The position numbers were made by a program, and so were the translations under genes. A stretch of 64,000 nt of DNA from Aequorivita sp. H23M31 (GTDB lineage Bacteria; Bacteroidota; Bacteroidia; Flavobacteriales; Flavobacteriaceae), in the NCBI RefSeq assembly GCF_004022485.1, contig NZ_CP034951.1:2666001-2730000 (forward strand). The letters are read 5' to 3'. Below, one piece after another: positions 15,876 to 26,182 of this stretch; the stretch's first letter is position 1, and each line of letters starts with the position of its first letter. The notes beneath the pieces were generated by a model. The model searched no databases and was not told where the DNA came from. It saw only the letters and a program-made list of their open reading frames with translations.

Positions 15876-18050
15876 ATGGAAACACCTGAAAATTCCGCTT
15901 CTGTCACTCCTTCCGCGACAGCAAATAGATATACCATTACTGCCGCTCTGCCATATACAAATGGTCCTGTACACATAGGTCATTTAGCTGGCGTGTATGT
16001 CCCTGCAGATATCTATGCGCGCTACCAACGTCTGCAAAATAAGGATGTAGCCTTTATCTGCGGAAGTGATGAGCACGGTGTTCCCATCACTATCAAAGCA
16101 AAAAAAGAAGGTATTACACCGCAACAAGTGGTGGATAAGTACCATAAGTTGATAAAGGATAGTTTTGCGGAATTCGGCATATCCTTCGATAATTATTCGC
16201 GCACCTCGGCAGAAATTCATCATAAAACGGCTTCGGAGTTTTTCAGGAAATTGTATGATGATGGAAAGTTTGTAGAGGAAACCACAGAGCAATTATTTGA
16301 TGAAGAAGCCAATCAGTTTTTGGCAGATCGTTACATCGTTGGTACTTGTCCAAAATGTGGTTATGAGGAAGCGTATGGCGACCAATGTGAAAAATGTGGA
16401 ACGAGCCTAAACGCCACGGATTTGATAAATCCAAGAAGTGTGATTTCAGGGAATAAGCCTGTGATGAAGGAAACCAAGCATTGGTTCTTGCCATTGAATG
16501 AATATGAAGACTTTTTAAAGGATTGGATTTTGGTGAACCATAAAAAAGATTGGAAAACCAATGTTTATGGACAATGTAAAAGCTGGATTGACGATGGTTT
16601 ACGACCCCGTGCAGTAACTCGCGATCTGGATTGGGGAATCCCGGTGCCGGTTGAAGGCGCGGAGGGAAAAGTGCTCTACGTGTGGTTTGATGCACCAATA
16701 GGTTATATTTCTTCTACAAAAGAGTGGGCAGAGCGTGAAGGAAAAAATTGGGAGGATTATTGGAAGGATGAGGATACCAAACTGCTGCATTTCATCGGAA
16801 AAGACAACATCGTTTTTCACTGTATCATTTTTCCATCCATGCTTGCTGCCGAAGGAAGTTATATTTTCCCGAACAATGTTCCGGCCAACGAATTCTTGAA
16901 TCTTGAAGGAAATAAAATTTCAACCAGTAAAAATTGGGCGGTCTGGTTGCACGAATACCTGGAGGATTTCCCAAATCAACAAGATGTGTTGCGCTACGTT
17001 CTTACGGCGAACGCTCCTGAAACCAAGGACAATGACTTTACCTGGGCCGATTTTCAAGCAAGAAACAACAACGAATTGGTCGCCATTCTAGGGAATTTCA
17101 TCAACCGAGTTATGGTTTTGACGGATAAATATTACGATGGAATCGTTCCAGAACCCGGAGAATTTTCTGAAGTTGACGAACAGACTTTAAAAGAAATGAA
17201 AGCCTATCCCGATGTAATTGCAAGCTCTTTGGAGCGCTACAGATTTCGCGAAGCACAGGCAGAAATGATGAATCTGGCACGATTGGGGAACAAATATCTC
17301 GCCGATGAAGAACCGTGGAAAACCATTAAAACCGACGAAGCGCGTACGAAAACGGTAATGTATGTAGCTCTTCAGATTTCTACTGCCTTGGCTGTTTTGA
17401 GTGAACCGTTTTTGCCATTTACTTCAGAAAAATTAAAAAACATGCTCAATGTTACCCTGAGCCCTTCGACTGCGCTCGGGACAGGCTCAGTCGAAGGGTC
17501 TTTGGGGTGGAACGACATTTCCTCAAAATCAGATTTACTAAAACCTGGACATAAAGTTGGAAAAGCCGCACTTCTTTTCAGCAAAATAGAGGACGAACAG
17601 GTTGAAGCACAATTAAACAAATTGAAACAGACTAAAATGGATAATACAGTAAGTAATCAAGAAAATAATTCTACGGAAGAACCTAAAGTAACACCACAAA
17701 AAGAAACAATTCAATACGAGGATTTCGCAAAACTCGATATGCGCGTGGGAACAATAATAGAAGCCGAAAAAATGCCGAAAGCGGATAAACTTCTGGTGTT
17801 GAAAATCGATACCGGTCTGGACGTTCGAACCATCGTTTCAGGTATTGCAGAGAGTTTTACTGCTGAAGAAGTTATTGGAAAAAAAGTGACTGTATTGGCA
17901 AACTTAGCTCCAAGAAAACTTCGTGGCGTGGAAAGTCAAGGAATGATATTGATGACCGAAGATGCTGATGGAAAATTGGTTTTTATGAATCCTGACACTT
18001 CGACTCCGCTCAGTGCGAGTAGTGTTGATAATGGGGCAACCATAAACTAA
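15876..18050 (+). CDS. metG: Methionyl-tRNA synthetase
   Basis: The 724-residue class I synthetase has the HIGH motif (PVHIGH, residues 33-36), a zinc-binding insert with CPKCG and CEKCG near residue 160-174, [15 protein letters not shown], and a KMSKS-type loop as KISTSKNW. Residues 610-724 form an EMAP/Trbp tRNA-binding domain ([26 protein letters not shown]). It charges tRNA-Met. Two in-frame repeat-derived stretches are present: [15 protein letters not shown] near residue 528, between the anticodon-binding helices and the C-terminal part, and STPLSASS near the end. Confidence 0.97.
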   Translation: METPENSASVTPSATANRYTITAALPYTNGPVHIGHLAGVYVPADIYARYQRLQNKDVAFICGSDEHGVPITIKAKKEGITPQQVVDKYHKLIKDSFAEFGISFDNYSRTSAEIHHKTASEFFRKLYDDGKFVEETTEQLFDEEANQFLADRYIVGTCPKCGYEEAYGDQCEKCGTSLNATDLINPRSVISGNKPVMKETKHWFLPLNEYEDFLKDWILVNHKKDWKTNVYGQCKSWIDDGLRPRAVTRDLDWGIPVPVEGAEGKVLYVWFDAPIGYISSTKEWAEREGKNWEDYWKDEDTKLLHFIGKDNIVFHCIIFPSMLAAEGSYIFPNNVPANEFLNLEGNKISTSKNWAVWLHEYLEDFPNQQDVLRYVLTANAPETKDNDFTWADFQARNNNELVAILGNFINRVMVLTDKYYDGIVPEPGEFSEVDEQTLKEMKAYPDVIASSLERYRFREAQAEMMNLARLGNKYLADEEPWKTIKTDEARTKTVMYVALQISTALAVLSEPFLPFTSEKLKNMLNVTLSPSTALGTGSVEGSLGWNDISSKSDLLKPGHKVGKAALLFSKIEDEQVEAQLNKLKQTKMDNTVSNQENNSTEEPKVTPQKETIQYEDFAKLDMRVGTIIEAEKMPKADKLLVLKIDTGLDVRTIVSGIAESFTAEEVIGKKVTVLANLAPRKLRGVESQGMILMTEDADGKLVFMNPDTSTPLSASSVDNGATIN
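17456..17500. repeat. Palindromic repeat inside metG
   Basis: CCCTTCGACTG at 17462-17472 is a perfect inverted repeat of CAGTCGAAGGG at 17488-17498, with CGCTCGGGACAGGCT between them. It belongs to the same family as the 62-63 kb array and adds 15 residues in frame. Confidence 0.85.
17996..18024. repeat. Repeat-like stretch near the 3' end of metG
   Basis: ACTTCGACTCCGCTCAGTGCG continues to GAGTAGTG. The CTTCGACTcCGCTCAGTG part matches the repeat arm consensus and encodes TSTPLSASS close to the C-terminus. Confidence 0.5.
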
Positions 18051-18064
18051 GAATCCACCATTTC

Positions 18065-19462
18065 ATGAGATTTATTATTCTATTTTTCCTATTTGGACTT
18101 ACAATTTCTTTGGAAGCCCAAGAAAAAGTCACGGACATAAGTGGGAGTTTTGGCAAGCTCAAAAACTCCTTTAACATTCAGGACTCCAACACTGGAAACT
18201 TTGCCATTTTTCTTGAAGGCAATAACCAGACGTTCGCAATTCTGTACAACAAGGAGTTTACCGAATTAGGGCGTTTGGCCGTTCCTACTCTTTCTTCAAA
18301 ATTTAAATCCATTATTGGATATCAATTTGAGGACAAGAAATTGACCTTGTTGATGAATACTCTCAATGGCAGAAGTTACGGGTTTACAACATTTAATTTC
18401 CAAACGGGAATGAGAACTTCCAAAGAAATTGACTTTAAGGTTAAAGGTGAACGTGTTCTGGATGCCGTAACCTATAAGAATGTTATCTATCTATTGACCT
18501 TGCCCTCTTCCTCTTCTCAAATTAATATTTACAGCTTTAAGAATCTTGAGGAGCCCATTTTAACTGAAGTGGAATTCCCAAAGGAAACACTTTTAGACCG
18601 ACGGGACAGACCTAGAAAGCTTTATGACATCACAAAAGATTCTCCATTTAGTTCTGTTGAAGAAGATGTGCCCAATTCGCTGGAGGTAGCTTCAGGGAAA
18701 TTTAAACTATACCAAAAAGATGAAAATATAACACTCACTTTGGACAGTGCAAATGAATTTACCTATTTACTGAAAATCAATCTTGAAAATTTTGAAAAAT
18801 CCGTGACCCGTTTTGAAAAACCGACTACTGATGGTTTCAAAATGGGTTTAAGAACAAATAGTTTTATTGATAATGGCAAACTTTTTCAGTTGGTTGCCAA
18901 TTCAAGTATTCTAAAACTTCGTGTTTTTGATTTAGCTTCGGAAGCGATTATCAAGGAATATTCCTTGACCGATAGTGATGAACTTTTCTTTAAAAATACA
19001 CCCATCGTCTTTAAAGGAGGAGATTTTCAATCATACAGAGAGCTTGAAACGACCAATCAATTTCTCCGTAAAATCTCTACTGGCGATATTGGACTATCGG
19101 TTTATAGGGAAAATGGAATCTATCAAATAACAATGGGCAGTGCAGCCGAAAAGGATGGTGGATTAATTTTAGTGGGAGGTGCTTTGGGTGGCGTTGTTGG
19201 CGTTCTTATAGTTTCTTCCATAAACCAGTTAACGACTAGCTATTCACTATATAAAAACACAAAGTCGGTAAGAATAACGGGACTGTTCAAGGAAGACTTA
19301 AGTCATATTAAAGATGATGTTCCCTCAAATCCTTTTGATACTATAAAAAGTTTTCTTGAAGAAAATAGTGGTCAGGCTGAGACTATATTCAAACTGAACA
19401 ATCAGTATTTCTGTGGTTTTTTCAATAAAAAGGACGAAGTTTATAGCCTTTATAAATTTTAA
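18065..19462 (+). CDS. Secreted protein of unknown function, paralogue 1
   Basis: The 465-residue protein has a signal peptide (MRFIILFFLFGLTISLEAQ) and no domain I recognise. The sequence is rich in alternating hydrophobic strands (FAIFLEGNNQTFAILYNKEF, SIIGYQFEDKKLTLLMNTL), suggesting a beta-propeller-like or other all-beta secreted protein. Near residue 360 is a Gly-rich hydrophobic stretch (GGLILVGGALGGVVGVLIV). It shares VPNSLE.......KLYQKD, FLRKIS..DIG..Y and several other blocks with the adjacent downstream gene, so the two are tandem paralogues. It begins 14 bases after metG and may be cotranscribed. Confidence 0.7.
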   Translation: MRFIILFFLFGLTISLEAQEKVTDISGSFGKLKNSFNIQDSNTGNFAIFLEGNNQTFAILYNKEFTELGRLAVPTLSSKFKSIIGYQFEDKKLTLLMNTLNGRSYGFTTFNFQTGMRTSKEIDFKVKGERVLDAVTYKNVIYLLTLPSSSSQINIYSFKNLEEPILTEVEFPKETLLDRRDRPRKLYDITKDSPFSSVEEDVPNSLEVASGKFKLYQKDENITLTLDSANEFTYLLKINLENFEKSVTRFEKPTTDGFKMGLRTNSFIDNGKLFQLVANSSILKLRVFDLASEAIIKEYSLTDSDELFFKNTPIVFKGGDFQSYRELETTNQFLRKISTGDIGLSVYRENGIYQITMGSAAEKDGGLILVGGALGGVVGVLIVSSINQLTTSYSLYKNTKSVRITGLFKEDLSHIKDDVPSNPFDTIKSFLEENSGQAETIFKLNNQYFCGFFNKKDEVYSLYKF

Positions 19463-19471
19463 AGTTACAGA

Positions 19472-21078
19472 TTGATGACACGTGGAATTCTTCTTTTATT
19501 AATTTTTTGGAACCTTTCTGCACTTGCACAAACCACCTTATTAAAAATTCCCAACGACTTAAGTAAGAAGGGTTATTCTGTTGACAATGCCTATGCGGTT
19601 GTAAATAATGAAAACGACACATTTGCAACATTTTTAACCAACGAGAATTCTATTAATGCCTATTTGACCAAGGAGTTTACTGATCCAGAGGATCCCGCTG
19701 ATATTACCCGGCCTGGAAAGAAGTGGTCTCGATGAAAATTGACGGAACTTCCAAGCTAAAGAATAAGGAAAGCTTCAATTTTCTCAATACAGAAACGAAG
19801 GATTTGGCGATGATTTTGATGGATAAAAAGACCGTGGTCGCTAATCTATTCGATAAAGATTTCGAATTAAAAAGCACTCTGGTATTTGATTCTCCCAAGC
19901 ACGACAATATATTAGGCTATAAGATTATTGGTAATACCTATCAGATTTTATTATCAAATAATTCCAAGAAAAGGTTTTCTATAGTCAATATTAACTTCGA
20001 TTCTAAACGCGCTTCCACAGACGATTTCAAATTCGATTTTGGCGATGAAAAATATCTTGGAAGTATTCACTACAACAATCAATTGTATGTTTTATCCGCA
20101 AATAGGCGGAACGATTTTATTATTAGAGAATTGGCAGATAAAGGCTTTTCAACTATAAAAACCATACCCGTCAACAGTAAAGAGAGCAACGAAAAGCTTT
20201 TAACGTTTCCCAAGGCACAGGCTTTCGCCAGCATACAACCCAATTTAACCCTGATTGATAATCGCGTGCCAAATTCAATAGAACAAACAGCTTCCGAAAA
20301 CAAACTTTACCAAAAGGATAACTTCCTTTATCTAAGTACGGAAGACGAAGAAGGCCGACAGACCGTTCTATATAAAATTGATTTGGAAGACTTGACTTTA
20401 AGCGAATCCTCCTATGAATATCCAAAAGGAAAAATCGGCAACTTTAAAAATTACAATTCTTTTATTTTGGACGATCATATATTCCAGTTGGGCAGTAGTA
20501 AAGAGGAGTTGAAAGTCCACATTAAAAACTTTGATAACGAAATTATAAACGAATTTTATATTGAAATAGATAAGCCCATCGATTTTATAAATTCCCCCAT
20601 TTTTCAAGAGGGAGGTTTTCTTTCTTTTAAGGACAAACGTGAATTAGAGGATATCTCCAAATTTTTGCGAAAGGTTTCTGTGGACAAAATTGGTATTACA
20701 GGATATAAAGATGGAGAATTATATCATTTTACCATTGGTGGTTTTCGGGAAGTTGTCGGCGGTGGCGGAATGGTTATGCCGAGCGGTGGATATGTGGTTT
20801 CTGGCGGAGGAGTCCCAAGCATTAACTATTCCTATAATCCAACTTATATTGCCTATACTTCATATAGTACTGCAAATGCCACTTTTTTCAACACTCACTT
20901 CGATGCCGATTTCAATTACGCTTCATTTGAAGGAAGTGAAAATGTTTTTGATAAGATTAAGGCATTTAAAAAGACCATTAAATTTGATACTGCGGAAGAT
21001 GTTTTCATCCAGGAAGGAAAATTATACCTATCCTCTTACGACTCGTGGGATAAAATCTTTAAGATCGTTGAAATGTAA
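19472..21078 (+). pseudogene. Secreted protein of unknown function, paralogue 2, probably frameshifted
   Basis: A first frame (19472-19735) encodes a signal peptide (MTRGILLLLIFWNLSALAQ) and YAVVNNENDTFATFLTNENS, then stops. A second frame, open from after 19701 to 21078, continues YYPAWKEVVSMKIDGTSKLK and then the body of the protein, which is clearly homologous to the upstream gene (KLYQKD, FLRKVSVDKIGITGYKDGE). Neither part is complete alone: the first lacks a body and the second lacks a signal peptide. A one-base indel near 19690-19705 would join them into about 535 residues. A functional GTG or ATG start at 19723/19732 would give an unexported protein. Confidence 0.65.
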
Positions 21079-21080
21079 TT

Positions 21081-23234
21081 ATGCAAGATTCTCTAATTTC
21101 TTTTATTACTTCCCAAAGCCAACTTCCTAAAAAAAGTGTGGAAAACACTGTCAAACTTTTAAATGAAGACGCCACTATTCCCTTTATTTCCCGGTATAGA
21201 AAAGAATTGACCGGAAATCTGGATGAGGTTCAGATTGGGGAAATAGTAAAGTTGAAAGAGCAATTTGAAACGCTAGAAAAGCGTAAAGTTGCTATTTTGA
21301 AATCTTTGGAAGAACAAAGTGTTTTGACGGAAGAACTTCAGAGAAAAATAGAAGAAGCAACCGAATTAATTACTCTGGAAGACCTCTACCTCCCATTTAA
21401 AAAAAAGCGAAAAACAAAAGCCGATACCGCTCGGGAAAATGGATTGGAACCCTTGGCAAAAATAATAATGAGCCAATCCCGAAACCTCGGAGATTCTGAA
21501 ATTTCTTCACTTGCAATGAAGTATGTGAACGGAGAAATAAATTCCGAAGAAGAAGCTTTAGAGGGTGCACGCCACATTATAGCTGAATGGATAAACGAGC
21601 GAACGGACATTCGGAATATGCTTCGTCGGGAATTGGAACGTCATTCCGTTATTTCAACTAAAGTTGTCAAGAAAATGGAGGATGAGGAAAAAGCTCAAAA
21701 ATTCAAGGATTACTTTGATTGGACTGAATCTTTGAGCAGAATTCCGTCCCATAGATTTTTGGCAATACTTCGAGCCACTTCCGAAGGATTTATCCGCCAG
21801 AAAATAGAGATTGATGGTGAAAAAGCCCTTTCTCATATTGAAGAAAGAGTTGTAAAATCCAATGACGCTGCTTCAAAACAAATAAAACTGGCCATAGAAG
21901 ATAGTTATAAACGATTATTATTTCCCGCACTTTCAAATGAAACGTTGGCCGCAGCAAAGGAAAAAGCAGATGAAACAGCCATCAATGTTTTTACCAATAA
22001 CCTAAAACAATTATTGCTCGGTTCTCCTTTGGGTGAAAAACGTGTTCTTGCCATTGATCCCGGATTTCGATCTGGTTGTAAAGTGGTTTGTCTCGATGCC
22101 CAAGGAGGATTGTTGCACAATGAAACTATTTTTCCGCACCCACCAAAGAGTGACACTATTGGAGCTATGCGAAAAATAAGTTCCCTTGCCGATGCCTATA
22201 AAATTGAGGCTATTGCAATCGGGAACGGAACAGCTTCCAGAGAAACGGAACAGTTTATAAAACGAATTCACTTTAAAAATCCACCACAGGTTTTTGTGGT
22301 GAGCGAGGCTGGAGCTTCCATTTATTCCGCATCCAAAATTGCACGGGATGAATTTCCAAATTATGACGTTACCGTAAGGGGTGCGGTTTCTATTGGACGC
22401 CGATTGCAGGATCCATTGGCAGAATTGGTCAAGATTGATGCAAAATCAATCGGAGTTGGGCAATACCAACACGACGTAGATCAGACAAAACTTCAAAAGT
22501 CATTGGATAATACAGTAGAACTCTGCGTGAATTCTGTAGGGACTAACATAAATACCGCCAGTATTCCATTACTGAGCTATGTATCGGGAATCGGACCAAA
22601 ACTAGCAGAGAATATTGTCAACTATCGAGAAGAAAACGGAGCATTTACTTCACGTTCTGAAATCAAAAAAGTTCCCCGATTGGGCGAAAAGGCTTTTGAG
22701 CAAGCCGCTGGATTTCTTAGGATAAGGAATGGAAAAAATCCTTTGGATAATTCTTCCGTACATCCAGAAAGCTATTCGGTAGTTTCAAAAATGGCCAGAG
22801 ATGAAGGTGTGGAAATGGAAAAATTGATTGGCAACAAGGCACTTCTTCAGAAGATAAAATTAGAGAAATATATTTCTGAAAAAATTGGACTCCCAACTCT
22901 AAAAGATATAATTACTGAACTTGAAAAACCAGGTTTGGATGTGCGAGAAGAAGCTAAGGTTTTTACTTTTAATCAGAATGTCAAATCCATAAGAGATTTA
23001 AGAGAAGGTCAATTGCTTCCTGGAATTGTAAATAACATCACCAACTTTGGCTGTTTTGTGGATATCGGTATAAAGGAAAGCGGCTTAATTCACGTTTCCA
23101 ATCTGGCAGATTCATTTGTAAAGGATGTAAATGAACATGTGCATTTGCACCAACAGATTGTAGTAAAAGTTTTGGATGTGGATGTGGATAGAAAACGGAT
23201 TCAGTTGAAGTTGCATAAGCTCAATGGAGACTAG
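21081..23234 (+). CDS. tex: Tex-family RNA-binding transcription accessory protein
   Basis: The 717-residue protein has the Tex domain order: an N-terminal helical domain (EDATIPFISRYRKELTGNLDE), a YqgF/RNase H-like domain (RVLAIDPGFRSGCKVVCLD), helix-hairpin-helix repeats (LLSYVSGIGPKLAENIVNYRE), and a C-terminal S1 domain (GQLLPGIVNNITNFGCFVDIG). Tex binds nucleic acids and is linked to transcription and RNA metabolism. It starts two bases after the frameshifted paralogue ends, suggesting one transcript. Length is slightly below that of E. coli Tex (about 770). Confidence 0.95.
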   Translation: MQDSLISFITSQSQLPKKSVENTVKLLNEDATIPFISRYRKELTGNLDEVQIGEIVKLKEQFETLEKRKVAILKSLEEQSVLTEELQRKIEEATELITLEDLYLPFKKKRKTKADTARENGLEPLAKIIMSQSRNLGDSEISSLAMKYVNGEINSEEEALEGARHIIAEWINERTDIRNMLRRELERHSVISTKVVKKMEDEEKAQKFKDYFDWTESLSRIPSHRFLAILRATSEGFIRQKIEIDGEKALSHIEERVVKSNDAASKQIKLAIEDSYKRLLFPALSNETLAAAKEKADETAINVFTNNLKQLLLGSPLGEKRVLAIDPGFRSGCKVVCLDAQGGLLHNETIFPHPPKSDTIGAMRKISSLADAYKIEAIAIGNGTASRETEQFIKRIHFKNPPQVFVVSEAGASIYSASKIARDEFPNYDVTVRGAVSIGRRLQDPLAELVKIDAKSIGVGQYQHDVDQTKLQKSLDNTVELCVNSVGTNINTASIPLLSYVSGIGPKLAENIVNYREENGAFTSRSEIKKVPRLGEKAFEQAAGFLRIRNGKNPLDNSSVHPESYSVVSKMARDEGVEMEKLIGNKALLQKIKLEKYISEKIGLPTLKDIITELEKPGLDVREEAKVFTFNQNVKSIRDLREGQLLPGIVNNITNFGCFVDIGIKESGLIHVSNLADSFVKDVNEHVHLHQQIVVKVLDVDVDRKRIQLKLHKLNGD

Positions 23235-23618
23235 CTCATAACGGAAAGCTTTCTTCAAATATTTGGGTCTATCACCAACGCGGAAAAGAGAGAAAAAAAA
23301 CAGCTATTATTAAAGAAAATACCACTCATTTTTAAGCTTTTGGTGGTTTTGATAGCGTAATAGGAGTTCGAAATAAATTGATTGGCTGTCTTCCAGAAAT
23401 AATTAAAACTTATCAGAAAAACAATTTAGGTTGTTACACCAAAGGCAATTCTTATCCAATACAAAATTGGTAAATTCCATAAACCGTCATACTGTTCCAA
23501 TTTACATTGGTAATACTTAGGGTTGTCGACAGCAACGAAAATTGAAAAGGAACCTATATAAAAGATAATACTCTATTAATTAAAAGCATTTTCTATTTTT
23601 GAGACAGTCATTAATGCA
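23235..23618. other. Intergenic region with a possible decayed ORF
   Basis: A plus-strand frame from 23243 to 23473 (77 codons) is interrupted by a single TAA. It reads SSNIWVYHQRGKERKKTAII, then FGGFDSVIGVRNKLIGCLPE, ending IQNW. No start codon or ribosome-binding site is evident and I cannot assign it to a family. The rest holds nothing recognisable. Confidence 0.25.
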
Positions 23619-24131
23619 ATGGAACAAAATCGAATATTAATTTCACAAGGCAATCGCCCATGGTGGCAGATTATCGTTGCTGCACTATTCTATACGGCAA
23701 TGATTGCGTGTCTTTATCATTATTTTATAGAGATTAGCCTTAGGGCATCTCCAAGGATAATTCGGCGTTCTACGGTTTATCTACAACTTGCTATTTTCTT
23801 TTTTGCTGGAGGGTTTAGTTTCTCCGTGGTGAAGGATTATTATTTTGACATTAAAAAAAGGAAATATAAAATCCAATTCTGCGTAGGACCGGTTAAGATG
23901 GGGATTTGGAAAAAGTTCCGCAATCTTAATTATATTTCAGTTTTTAGAAATGGTCGTAATATTTATGAGGTAAATCTTTGGTACGATAGGAACCGACACT
24001 TTAACCTTATGGCTGCTAGCGAAGCCACCACAGCACTTTTAATGGGCAAACAATTAGCAGAAAAGCTCGATATCGATTTACTCGACGCTACTTTTCCCCA
24101 TAATTCAAAATGGGTGGACAAAAACCCCTAA
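23619..24131 (+). CDS. Small membrane protein of unknown function
   Basis: The 170-residue protein has two transmembrane helices near the N-terminus (IIVAALFYTAMIACLYHYFI and VYLQLAIFFFAGGFSFSVV) and a soluble C-terminal region with beta character (KYKIQFCVGPVKMGIWKKFRNLNYISVFRNG). It resembles small conserved flavobacterial membrane proteins of unknown role. It lies upstream of a cupin-8 gene on the same strand, 63 bases apart. No catalytic motif is visible. Confidence 0.7.
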   Translation: MEQNRILISQGNRPWWQIIVAALFYTAMIACLYHYFIEISLRASPRIIRRSTVYLQLAIFFFAGGFSFSVVKDYYFDIKKRKYKIQFCVGPVKMGIWKKFRNLNYISVFRNGRNIYEVNLWYDRNRHFNLMAASEATTALLMGKQLAEKLDIDLLDATFPHNSKWVDKNP

Positions 24132-24194
24132 AATTGTATTAACTTTCCATTACAGCTCTAGATAGATTCGTAATTTTACCTTAATCTAAATATT

Positions 24195-25049
24195 ATGCAG
24201 CTACAGAAAATAGATAGGGTAAAAACCATTACCAAAGAAGATTTTCTAAATAAGTATTTCAAGCCCCAAAAACCTCTCGTAATTGAAAATTCCATGGAGG
24301 ATTGGCCAGCATTTAATAAATGGAACCTGGATTATATGGCCGAAGTTGCTGGGGAAAAGGACGTCCCCCTATATGATAATAGACCGGTAAGCCATAAGGA
24401 TGGTTTTAATGAGCCCCACGCAACCATGAAAATGAGGGAATATGTGGCACTGCTCAAAAAAGAACCCACGAAATACCGAATTTTTCTTTGGAATATTTTA
24501 AAGGAAGTCCCCCAGCTACAAAATGACTTCTTCTATCCTGATTTTGGTCTAAAATTGATGAAAGGGTTGCCCATGCTTTTTTTTGGTGGAGAAGATTCTT
24601 ATACATTTATGCATTACGATATAGATCTGGCCAATATATTTCATTTTCATTTTCATGGTAAAAAGAGGGTTATTCTGTTCGATCAAAATCAAAACGATTA
24701 TTTATATAAAATCCCCCATTCTCTTATCACTAGGGAAGATATAGATTTCAATAATCCAGATTATGACCAATGGCCGGCCTTGAAAAAAGCAGAGGGTTAT
24801 GAGGCTTACTTGGAACATGGCAATATGCTTTATATGCCCGAGGGATATTGGCACTACATGCGCTATGTTACCCCTGGATTTTCAATGAGCTTGCGAGCCA
24901 TCGCAAGAAACCCTACAAACCTTGCCAAAGCAGTTTACAATATTGCCATTATGCGATATTTGGATCAGGCTATGCGAAAAATGAAGGGTCAAAAATGGAT
25001 CGATTGGAAAAATGATCAGGCGGTCATTCGCACCAACCGAGCGCTTTAA
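24195..25049 (+). CDS. Cupin-like (JmjC/Cupin_8) family protein
   Basis: The 284-residue protein has the Cupin_8 pattern. FLNKYFKPQKPLVIENSMEDWPAFNKW is the usual opening (kPvvi.g...W.a..kW). The iron-binding facial triad is probably in FMHYDIDLANIFHFHFHG (H.D) and the later WHYMRY His. PLYDNRP and YLEHGNMLYMPEGYWHY are also typical. Members are Fe(II)/2-oxoglutarate dioxygenase-like enzymes, often hydroxylases. The substrate is unknown. The enzyme is cytoplasmic, as there is no signal peptide. Confidence 0.8.
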   Translation: MQLQKIDRVKTITKEDFLNKYFKPQKPLVIENSMEDWPAFNKWNLDYMAEVAGEKDVPLYDNRPVSHKDGFNEPHATMKMREYVALLKKEPTKYRIFLWNILKEVPQLQNDFFYPDFGLKLMKGLPMLFFGGEDSYTFMHYDIDLANIFHFHFHGKKRVILFDQNQNDYLYKIPHSLITREDIDFNNPDYDQWPALKKAEGYEAYLEHGNMLYMPEGYWHYMRYVTPGFSMSLRAIARNPTNLAKAVYNIAIMRYLDQAMRKMKGQKWIDWKNDQAVIRTNRAL

Positions 25050-25088
25050 TTCAAAAGAAATTTTTATCTTTCTGAAAATTTTTTTGAG

Positions 25089-25604
25089 ATGAAAACCCTC
25101 CTTACGCTACTGGCAATTCTTTCTTTACAACTCTCCTTTGCACAAGCATATCATGGCAAGGGAGATGTAAAATTTCAGGTGGGTACTAACCTTCAAGATA
25201 ATGGTGCCGGAATAATGGCCAGCTTAGACTTTGGCCTTGGGGAAAATATATCGGTAGGTGTTGCATCGGTCTATCTTTTAGGAGTTCAGAAAGTCACAAA
25301 TGAGGATGGGAAGGAAGTTCCCTTTGCCCCTTTTAAGGATCGTTTTGATTTAAAGGCCCGCTTTAATGCCAATCTAGGAAATGTGCTAAATATTGATGAC
25401 AACTTTGATGTCTACCCAGGTCTATATGTAAGTTTAAAAAACTTTGGAGCCCATTTGGGTGCCCGCTATTTCTTTTCCCAGGGTTTCGGGCTTTTTACAG
25501 AACTGAATCTTCCAATTTCCAAATACAATACTGGCACACTCACCCAAGCAGAGAAATTGCACAATCAGTTTTCTGCAAACGTTGGAGTTTCCTTTTGTAT
25601 ATAG
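25089..25604 (+). CDS. Secreted small beta-barrel-like protein (DUF6646 type)
   Basis: The 171-residue product has a signal peptide (MKTLLTLLAILSLQLSFAQ) and alternating amphipathic strands (FQVGTNLQDNGAGIMASLDFGLGENISVGVASVYLLG, GLYVSLKNFGAHLGARYFFS), ending in an aromatic-rich strand (FSANVGVSFCI). This looks like a small outer-membrane barrel. The pattern resembles the DUF6646 family, with moderate certainty. It follows the cupin gene by 39 bases and may be in the same operon. Confidence 0.7.
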   Translation: MKTLLTLLAILSLQLSFAQAYHGKGDVKFQVGTNLQDNGAGIMASLDFGLGENISVGVASVYLLGVQKVTNEDGKEVPFAPFKDRFDLKARFNANLGNVLNIDDNFDVYPGLYVSLKNFGAHLGARYFFSQGFGLFTELNLPISKYNTGTLTQAEKLHNQFSANVGVSFCI

Positions 25605-25626
25605 TAGATTCTTAATACGATAGAAG

Positions 25627-26073
25627 ATGAAAAATATAAAACTCAAATCCTTCGCAAATGGCGATATAAACTTAAAAGAGAACTCGGTTGAAATCAATGA
25701 CAACAGTAGCAGAATGAATAAAACCCTCTTTATAATATATCCCTTTCTATTTTTGATTTTCGGAATTTACCAGATCTACTCTGGAATTGTATCCGAAAGA
25801 GAGATTCAGATGATTTTGAGGATAATATCTGGAATTCTGTTGATTTCACTTCCTGCCATGCTATATCATTCAAATTTTGTCAGAACAAATAAAAAAGAAA
25901 TTGAACTGACAGAAATTAAGAATGTTAAAATGAAAAAGCTATTTGGAGGGATTTTGGTTGACTTTAAATTAAAAGACAATTCTACCAGAAGAGTTTATAA
26001 TATAAAGAATATATCCGATTGGAATATGATAAAGAATTATATGGCTGAAAGGAATATCGTTTGTTTGAATTAG
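25627..26073 (+). CDS. Small membrane protein of unknown function
   Basis: The 148-residue protein has two hydrophobic segments (TLFIIYPFLFLIFGIYQIY and ILRIISGILLISLPAMLY) followed by a C-terminal soluble part with a PH-like pattern (NKKEIELTEIKNVKMKKLFGGILVDFKLKDNST). No family is recognised. It starts 22 bases after the barrel gene. A repeat-rich gap separates it from the parDE-type pair. Confidence 0.65.
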   Translation: MKNIKLKSFANGDINLKENSVEINDNSSRMNKTLFIIYPFLFLIFGIYQIYSGIVSEREIQMILRIISGILLISLPAMLYHSNFVRTNKKEIELTEIKNVKMKKLFGGILVDFKLKDNSTRRVYNIKNISDWNMIKNYMAERNIVCLN

Positions 26074-26160
26074 AAGTCCCCGCTGGCGTAAGTTTGCAGC
26101 TCATGCCAAAACCAATGGCCATATAAAAAACTCCGTTCGCGCGAGTTTGTTCCTGGCACC
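26074..26160. repeat. REP-like repeat with RAYT-type ends
   Basis: GCTGGCGTAAGTTTGCAGCT, continuing CATGCCA, and a second half TCGCGCGAGTTTGTTCCTGG, continuing CACC, look like two arms of a GGCG.gAGTTTG.aaCT..GCC repeat often seen near REP-associated transposase genes in this phylum. No such transposase is present here. The arms only partly match. Confidence 0.4.
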
Positions 26161-26182
26161 TTACCCAAAAATTCCAAAGACC

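Noticed and set aside
16900..16930. A mutated KMSKS motif in MetG
   Set aside because: KISTS is an accepted form of the loop in many MetG proteins and does not suggest loss of function.
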